This document shows, piece after piece, positions 59,297-64,000 of a stretch of 64,000 nucleotides of DNA; position 1 is the stretch's first letter; the number at the start of each line of letters is the position of its first letter. The translations under genes and the position numbers were made by a program. Below the pieces are notes generated by a model, which was given only the letters and a program-made list of their open reading frames with translations, did no database searches and was not told the origin of the DNA. This stretch comes from Amphiplicatus sp046296195 (lineage in GTDB: Bacteria; Pseudomonadota; Alphaproteobacteria; Caulobacterales; Parvularculaceae), in assembly GCA_046296195.1 (NCBI GenBank), contig JBKBLR010000004.1, forward strand, positions 68,337 to 132,336. Reading direction: 5' to 3'.

Positions 59297-60270
59297 GCGG
59301 CGAGTTCGACATCATCGCCCGGCATTTTGCGCCGCTGGCGACGGATCCCGGCGCCTTCGCGCTGACGGACGATGCGGCGCTCGTCGGGCCTTATGTCGTG
59401 ACGAAGGACCTCCTCGTCGAAGGCGTGCATTTCCTGGCGAAGGACCCGCGCGATCTCGTCGCGCGCAAGGCGCTGCGCGTCAATCTTTCCGACCTCGCGG
59501 CGAAAGGAGCAAAACCCCTCGGCTATTTTCTAGGCTGCGTGTGGCCGGCGGCGGCGAAGGAGCGCGAAATCGCTGACTTCGCGCGCGGCCTCGCCGACGA
59601 TCAGGCGGCGTTCAAGGTCTCGCTTCTGGGCGGCGACACCACGGCGCACAAGGAAAAAGGCGCGCCGTTCACGATATCGGTGACGATGTTCGGCGCGGCG
59701 CCGGGCGCGGGGCTCCTTCGGCGCGACGGGGCGAAAGTCGGCGATGATATCTATGTCACTGGCGCGATCGGCGACGCCGGGCTCGGCCTTCGCGCGCTAA
59801 AGGGCGAGATCAAGCCGCCGGCGGCGGCGAAGAAACTCTTCGCTGAACGCTATCGCCTGCCGTCGCCGCGCCTCGCCATCGGCGGCGCGCTCCCGGGACT
59901 TGCGAGCGCCTCAATCGACGTCTCGGACGGCCTGCTTGCGGACGCCGGCCATATCGCCGAGCGATCCGGCGTCGCGATGGAGGTGTCGGCCGCCCGGATT
60001 CCGCTCTCGGCGCCGGCGGCGCAATGGCTCGGCGTGCAGGGCGATCACGCGCGCGCGATCGCTGATCTTGCCTCCTGCGGGGATGATTATGAAATCCTCT
60101 TCACCGCCGCGCCCGCGCGCCGCCGCTCGATCGAAATGGCCGCGCAGGTGACGAAAACCGCGGTCGCGCGCATCGGCGTCGTGACGCGGGGGCAGGGGGT
60201 GAAGCTGCTCGCTGAAGCCGGCGAGCCGATCGAGACGCCGCGCCGCGGCTTCGACCATTTCAGGGAATGA
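59293..60270 (+). CDS. thiL: thiamine-monophosphate kinase
   Basis: Phosphorylates thiamine phosphate to the diphosphate cofactor. 325 residues from TTG 59293 (overlapping the nusB stop). GEFDIIARHFAPLA, then TDDAALV, DLLVEGVHF, LRVNLSDLAAKGAKPLGYFLG, LLGGDTTA and DVSDGLLADAGHIAE are the AIR-synthase/ThiL Mg-ATP motifs. Usual nusB-thiL pair. Confidence 0.97.
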   Translation: MSGEFDIIARHFAPLATDPGAFALTDDAALVGPYVVTKDLLVEGVHFLAKDPRDLVARKALRVNLSDLAAKGAKPLGYFLGCVWPAAAKEREIADFARGLADDQAAFKVSLLGGDTTAHKEKGAPFTISVTMFGAAPGAGLLRRDGAKVGDDIYVTGAIGDAGLGLRALKGEIKPPAAAKKLFAERYRLPSPRLAIGGALPGLASASIDVSDGLLADAGHIAERSGVAMEVSAARIPLSAPAAQWLGVQGDHARAIADLASCGDDYEILFTAAPARRRSIEMAAQVTKTAVARIGVVTRGQGVKLLAEAGEPIETPRRGFDHFRE

Positions 60271-60275
60271 CGAAA

Positions 60276-60352
<77 letters not shown>

Positions 60353-60433
60353 ACCTCTCATCGGAGGAGACCCCCGAAAAGCGAAGGCGTTATAGGGGCG
60401 CGATCGCCCCGCCGCAATGAGGGGAAAATCGGC

Positions 60434-60931
60434 TCAATTTCTGCCGCCGAGGTCGATCGCTTCGATGGCGACGATAGCGTCGTCGAGCGCGCGCTGCGCG
60501 CGCTCAAGGCGCTGCAGCAGCGCGACGAGGCGCTCGGTGACGGCGGCAGGCGCGGCGAGCGCCTCGCCTCCGGGCGCGGAGGGCGCCGACGGCTCGCGGT
60601 CCTCCGAGTCTTCGTTGAGAATGGGCGCAATCGTCAGCTTCTGCCCGGCGGCCGCGAGCCGGCCGAGCTCGGCGACATATTTGACGCCGCGGTCGCGGAA
60701 GATCTTCTGCACGCCCTTGGTCGAATAGCGCGCCTCGTAGAGCAGGGCGCGCACGCCGCGCAGCACGTCGAGGTCGACCGGCCGATAATAACGCCGCCCG
60801 CCGGCGCGGCGCATCGGCCGGATCTGCCCGAAGGCATCCTCCCAGTGCCGCAGCACATGCTGCGGCACATCGAGCTCAAGCGCGGCTTCGCTGATGGTCC
60901 TGAAGGCTTCTGCTGATTTGGCGACCGCCAT
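60434..60931 (-). CDS. MerR-family transcriptional regulator
   Basis: 165 residues. The N-terminal winged helix FRTISEAALELDVPQHVLRHWEDAF (~10-34) and GGRRYYRPVDLDVLRGVRALLYE are classic MerR. The middle is Ala/Pro-rich linker and the C terminus a coiled-coil helix (LVALLQRLERAQRALDDAI). There are no cysteines of a metal sensor. This MerR gene next to ihfA is a standard alphaproteobacterial pair of unknown ligand. 14 bases after ihfA. Confidence 0.94.
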   Translation of the reverse strand: MAVAKSAEAFRTISEAALELDVPQHVLRHWEDAFGQIRPMRRAGGRRYYRPVDLDVLRGVRALLYEARYSTKGVQKIFRDRGVKYVAELGRLAAAGQKLTIAPILNEDSEDREPSAPSAPGGEALAAPAAVTERLVALLQRLERAQRALDDAIVAIEAIDLGGRN

Positions 60932-60945
60932 TTTGCGAGGTCACC

Positions 60946-61269
60946 TCACTCCGCTGCGGCGGCGCTCTTTCCCGAAAGCGCGCCGTTGATCTGGTCCTTG
61001 AGGACGTGCGACGCGCGAAAGGTGACGACGCGGCGCGGATTGATCGGCACTTCCTCGCCTGTCTTCGGGTTCCTCCCCATGCGGAGCTTCTTCTGCCGCA
61101 CCGAGAAGGTCCCAAACGACGATATTTTCACCGTTTCGCCGCGTTCGAGCGCAGCGGTCAGTTCCTCAAGGATGCGTTCGATATAATCGGATGATTCGTT
61201 GCGCGAGATGCCGAGCGCGCTGTGCACGGCGTCGGTGAGGTCCGCGCGGGTGAGGGTGCCGTCCGTCAT
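60946..61269 (-). CDS. ihfA: integration host factor subunit alpha
   Basis: DNA-bending protein working with IhfB. 107 residues. TRADLTDAVHSALGISRNESSDYIERILEELTAAL, KISSFGTFSVRQKKLRMGRNPKTGEEVPINPRRVVTFRAS show the body and the DNA-minor-groove arms with Pro in NPKTGEEVPI. Between fabH and merR. Confidence 0.97.
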   Translation of the reverse strand: MTDGTLTRADLTDAVHSALGISRNESSDYIERILEELTAALERGETVKISSFGTFSVRQKKLRMGRNPKTGEEVPINPRRVVTFRASHVLKDQINGALSGKSAAAAE

Positions 61270-61374
61270 GAGCGCCTCGCAAGTCCAGAGGATCTGCAGG
61301 AGACCTTAGGCCCCGATGGCAGGCCCGGTCAATAAGCGGTTGAATTTCCTGACTTGTTCTCGGCGAAGCGCAGA

Positions 61375-62346
61375 TCACGCTCGAAACAGCGCCGCGCCCC
61401 AGGTCAGCCCGCCGCCCATCGCCTCCAGCATCACGAGATCGCCGCGCCGGATGCGCCCGCCGCGCACGCCCTCGCAATAGGCCAGCGGGATCGACGCGGC
61501 GGAGGTATTGCCGTGGCGGGCGATCGTCGAAATCACCTGGTCGGGCCTCAGGTGAAGTTTTTTCACGACGCCCTGGATGATGCGTTCATTGGCCTGGTGC
61601 GGGACGAACCAGTCGATCGAGCGCGGATCGACGCCGGCCTCGTCCGACACCGCGACCATCGCCGCCGAAATGCGTTCGACCGCTTCACGAAAGACCTTGT
61701 TGCCCTGCATGCGGACATGGCCGGTCGTCTGCGTCGCCGAAACGCCGCCGTCGACATAAAGAAGATCGACCAGCCGGCCGTCGCAGCGCAGGAACGAGCC
61801 CATCACGCCGCGGCCGCCGGCCTCGGCGTCCTTCATCGCCTCGACGACGAAAGCGCCCGCGCCGTCGCCGAACAGCACGCAGGTCGCGCGGTCCTTCCAG
61901 TCGAGGATGCGGGAGAAGGTTTCAGCGCCGATGACGAGCGCGCGGCGATGCTGGCCCGCGCGCAGGAACTTTTCCGCCGTCGCCAGCGCATAGATGAAGC
62001 CGGTGCAGACGGCCTGGATGTCGAACGCCGTGCCGGCGGGCGCGTCGAGCTTGGCCTGCACGATCGCCGCGGTCGCCGGAAACGTCAGATCGGGCGTCGT
62101 CGTCGCGACGATGATAAGGTCGATGTCGGCGGGCGTCAGCCCCGCGTCGGCGAGCGCGGCGCGCGCTGCGGCGACCGCGAGATCGGAGGTTCGCTCGCCG
62201 TCATCGGCGATATGGCGCTCGCGGATGCCCGTTCGCTCGCGGATCCATTCATCGCTCGTCTCGACGAGTTCGGCGAGATCGTGATTGGTCATCACGTCCT
62301 GCGGCAGATACGACCCGCACCCGGTGACGACGGCGCGCAGGCTCAT
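61375..62346 (-). CDS. fabH: 3-oxoacyl-ACP synthase III
   Basis: First condensation of acetyl-CoA with malonyl-ACP. 323 residues. Nucleophile Cys114 in IQAVCTGFIYAL, His in FVPHQANERII and Asn in RHGNTSAASIP. GTGIRERHIADDGERTSDLA is conserved. Start overlaps the plsX stop (ATGA). With plsX and the DUF177 gene it sets membrane-lipid initiation. Confidence 0.97.
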   Translation of the reverse strand: MSLRAVVTGCGSYLPQDVMTNHDLAELVETSDEWIRERTGIRERHIADDGERTSDLAVAAARAALADAGLTPADIDLIIVATTTPDLTFPATAAIVQAKLDAPAGTAFDIQAVCTGFIYALATAEKFLRAGQHRRALVIGAETFSRILDWKDRATCVLFGDGAGAFVVEAMKDAEAGGRGVMGSFLRCDGRLVDLLYVDGGVSATQTTGHVRMQGNKVFREAVERISAAMVAVSDEAGVDPRSIDWFVPHQANERIIQGVVKKLHLRPDQVISTIARHGNTSAASIPLAYCEGVRGGRIRRGDLVMLEAMGGGLTWGAALFRA

Positions 62347-63425
62347 TCCGCGGCCCTGATGGAATCGCCCGCTGCGGGAACGCCCGCCGCAGCACGGGCG
62401 CGGACCGCCGCCACGGTTTCCGCGACTTCGCGCCGGAATCCGCGCCCGACAAGCGTCGCCGCCATGTCGATCGCGCTTGCAACGCCCTTGGCGTCGGCGC
62501 CGCCATGGCTCTTCACCACGACGCCGTTGACGCCGAGAAAGACGCCGCCATTGACCGACGAGGGGTCAATCTTCTCTTTGAGCCTCTTAAGGTCGCCCAT
62601 CATCAACAGCGCGCCGAGCTTGGCGAGGAGCGAGCCCGTCAGCGCTTCCTTGATCCAGCCGCCGACGAGGCGGGCGGCGCCTTCAGCGGACTTGAGCGCG
62701 ATGTTGCCGGTGAAGCCGTCGGTGACGACGACGTCGGCGGCGCCTTCGGAAATGTCATTTCCCTCGACGAAGCCGATGAACGCCATGTCGGGATCGGCCT
62801 CGCGCAGGGTTTTCGCCGCATTCCGGATAAGGTCGTGGCCTTTGAGCTCCTCCGCGCCGACATTGAGAAGGCCGACCGTCGGCTTGGCTTTGCCGGTGAG
62901 GGCGCGGAAAAACGCCTCGCCCATGATCGCGAAGGTCACGAGCTCGTGCTCATTCGCTTCGACATTGGCGCCGACATCGAGCACGACGACGCGCCCGCGC
63001 GGCGTCGGCCACAGGGCGGTGATCGCCGGGCGGTCGACGCCGGCGATCATGCCAAGCTGCATTCGCGACACCGCCATCAGGGCGCCGGTGTTGCCGCCGG
63101 AGACGACGGCGCGCACGCGCCCTTCCTTCTGCGCCTCGATCGCCTTCCACATCGAGGTGTCGCGGCCGCGCCGAAGCACATGCATCGGCTTGTCGGTCAT
63201 CGCAACGCTCGCCGAGCAATGATCGATTTTCGCGCCGGAAAGCGCCGCGTGCTGTGCGACGAGCGGCCTCAGCAAGGCCTCATCGCCGAAAAAGGTGATC
63301 GACGCCGCGACGCCGGCGGCGAGCGCGCGCGCCGCCCCCTCGACAAGAGCGGTCGGACCCGCATCGGCGCCCATGGCGTCGACGCCGAGCGCAAGCGGGG
63401 TCTTGTCGTCAGCAGGTCCGGTCAC
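62343..63425 (-). CDS. plsX: phosphate acyltransferase PlsX
   Basis: Makes acyl-phosphate from acyl-ACP for glycerolipid synthesis. 360 residues. LGVDAMGADAGPTALVEGAARAL at the N terminus, then SGGNTGALMAVSRMQLGMIAGVDRPAI and VVVTDGFTGNIALKSAEGAARLV are family motifs. Peripheral membrane enzyme. Coupled to fabH by a 4-base overlap and 51 bases after the DUF177 gene. Confidence 0.97.
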   Translation of the reverse strand: MTGPADDKTPLALGVDAMGADAGPTALVEGAARALAAGVAASITFFGDEALLRPLVAQHAALSGAKIDHCSASVAMTDKPMHVLRRGRDTSMWKAIEAQKEGRVRAVVSGGNTGALMAVSRMQLGMIAGVDRPAITALWPTPRGRVVVLDVGANVEANEHELVTFAIMGEAFFRALTGKAKPTVGLLNVGAEELKGHDLIRNAAKTLREADPDMAFIGFVEGNDISEGAADVVVTDGFTGNIALKSAEGAARLVGGWIKEALTGSLLAKLGALLMMGDLKRLKEKIDPSSVNGGVFLGVNGVVVKSHGGADAKGVASAIDMAATLVGRGFRREVAETVAAVRARAAAGVPAAGDSIRAAE

Positions 63426-63476
63426 CGGCGTCGGCGCTCCAGATGAGGCGAGGGTTCGACGCGCTTATGAGTATGT

Positions 63477-63980
63477 TCAGCCGCCACCGTCAACAATGCC
63501 CTTTAGCCCTGCAAAGGGCGACAGGGTCACAGGGTCGCGATAGCCCTCGGCGAGGCTCCTTGCGCCTTCCTTTCGCGGGTGCGGAACGAGCGACAGCGAC
63601 AGGTGCTGGATCAGGATCTCGTCAAGATCGATCGTATCCCCCTCCAGCGGCTCCTTGGAGACGTCGTCCGTCTCTGCGGCGTCGTCCTCTCTGAAATCGC
63701 GCTCGAACCGGATCGCATAGCGCTCGTCCACGGTTTCTATCATGGGTTCGAGGCTGGCGACGCAGAGGCGATTGACCTCTGCTTTGAGGTGCAGCCGCAG
63801 ATCGACGCCGGCGGCGACGGGTGAAAGGACGAAGTCCCCCGTCAGGCTGGCGACGCCGGGCTCGCCGAGCCGCTCGGCGATCCTGCGGCGCTCGCTTTCA
63901 TCCGGAGACAGATGAAACCGGTTTTCGCCGCGCTTGAGCGCGGCGATTTCGATGACGCCGTTGGATGGGCTAGGGGGCAT
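63477..63980 (-). CDS. yceD: DUF177 (YceD-type) protein
   Basis: 167 residues from ATG 63980 (AAGGA upstream); an in-frame TTG at 63989 would add MPP. DUF177 core: LTGDFVLSPVAAGVDLRLHLKAEVNRLCVASLEPMIETVDERYAIRFERDF, an acidic middle (DDAAETDDVSKEPLEGDTIDLDEILIQHLSLSLVPHPRKEGA). YceD is linked to 23S rRNA processing or L32 metabolism in other bacteria; here rpmF is not adjacent and plsX follows directly. Confidence 0.93.
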   Translation of the reverse strand: MPPSPSNGVIEIAALKRGENRFHLSPDESERRRIAERLGEPGVASLTGDFVLSPVAAGVDLRLHLKAEVNRLCVASLEPMIETVDERYAIRFERDFREDDAAETDDVSKEPLEGDTIDLDEILIQHLSLSLVPHPRKEGARSLAEGYRDPVTLSPFAGLKGIVDGGG

Positions 63981-64000
63981 CGGCGGCAAGGTCCTTTAGC

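Overview
The window is 64 kb of GC-rich, densely packed bacterial chromosome. Conserved neighbourhoods point to an alphaproteobacterium: rpsF-rpsR-rplI-dnaB, fabG-acpP-fabF-mltG-yicC-gmk, nuoABCD starting from a TTG codon, glyA-nrdR-nusB-thiL, DUF177-plsX-fabH-ihfA-merR, and a Ros/MucR regulator. The order cannot be settled by reading alone. I see no phage, insertion sequence, CRISPR array or plasmid module, so this is mostly core chromosome with small accessory insertions. Coding sequence fills nearly everything, and many neighbours overlap by 1 to 17 bases (ATGA, GTGA and TGATG junctions). GTG or TTG starts occur in trkH, mltG, mlaE, nuoA, nuoD, thiL, the racemase and others.

Layout. 1-7.6 kb: 3' end of galK, a secreted protein of unknown function, guaA, and a compact run of an unknown 260-residue protein, CorA and a 2-oxoglutarate oxygenase-like protein; then an FkbM methyltransferase and a DUF2855 protein. 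7.6-15 kb (minus strand): mlaF-mlaE-alr, the muramidase namZ with a DOMON-like protein, dnaB, and rplI-rpsR-rpsF, with two intrinsic terminators. 15-23.6 kb (plus): trkH, then the fatty-acid cluster fabD-(DUF4189)-fabG-acpP-fabF-mltG-yicC-gmk. 23.8-28 kb (minus): envelope or secreted proteins, including a secreted metallopeptidase broken by an apparent one-base frameshift. 28-30.3 kb (plus): LemA, an aspartate/glutamate racemase and an M48 protease. 30.3-34.6 kb (minus): a complete TRAP transporter and the aminoacyl-tRNA-protein transferase bpt.

34.8-41.8 kb: flavin reductase and beta-hydroxyacid dehydrogenase, a 60-residue membrane protein with a strong terminator, acyl-CoA dehydrogenase plus SDR, DUF2490, an alkylsulfatase-like enzyme and a cytochrome c lipoprotein. 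41.9-45.9 kb: tRNA-Thr(TGT), a second cytochrome c lipoprotein and nuoABCD, followed by an unknown three-helix membrane protein where nuoE would be expected. 46-52.7 kb: a five-copy 12-bp tandem repeat, a class III aminotransferase, hrpB, an alkaline-phosphatase-superfamily enzyme and an LPG-synthase-type membrane protein. 52.6-56.1 kb: a copper module (CusF-like, CopA, CopB) divergent from csoR, with a CsoR-type palindrome sitting on both promoters. 56.1-64 kb: a MucR variant, glyA-nrdR-nusB-thiL, tRNA-Pro(GGG), merR, ihfA, fabH, plsX and DUF177.

Functionally the window joins membrane-lipid synthesis (fabD/G/F/H, acpP, plsX, MlaEF), cell-wall turnover (alr, namZ, mltG), translation and replication (S6, S18, L9, DnaB), respiration (cytochromes c, complex I) and copper tolerance. 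The least explained items are the unknown genes fused by overlap to well-known operons, the 12-bp repeat array, and the arrangement of dnaB directly behind a terminator.
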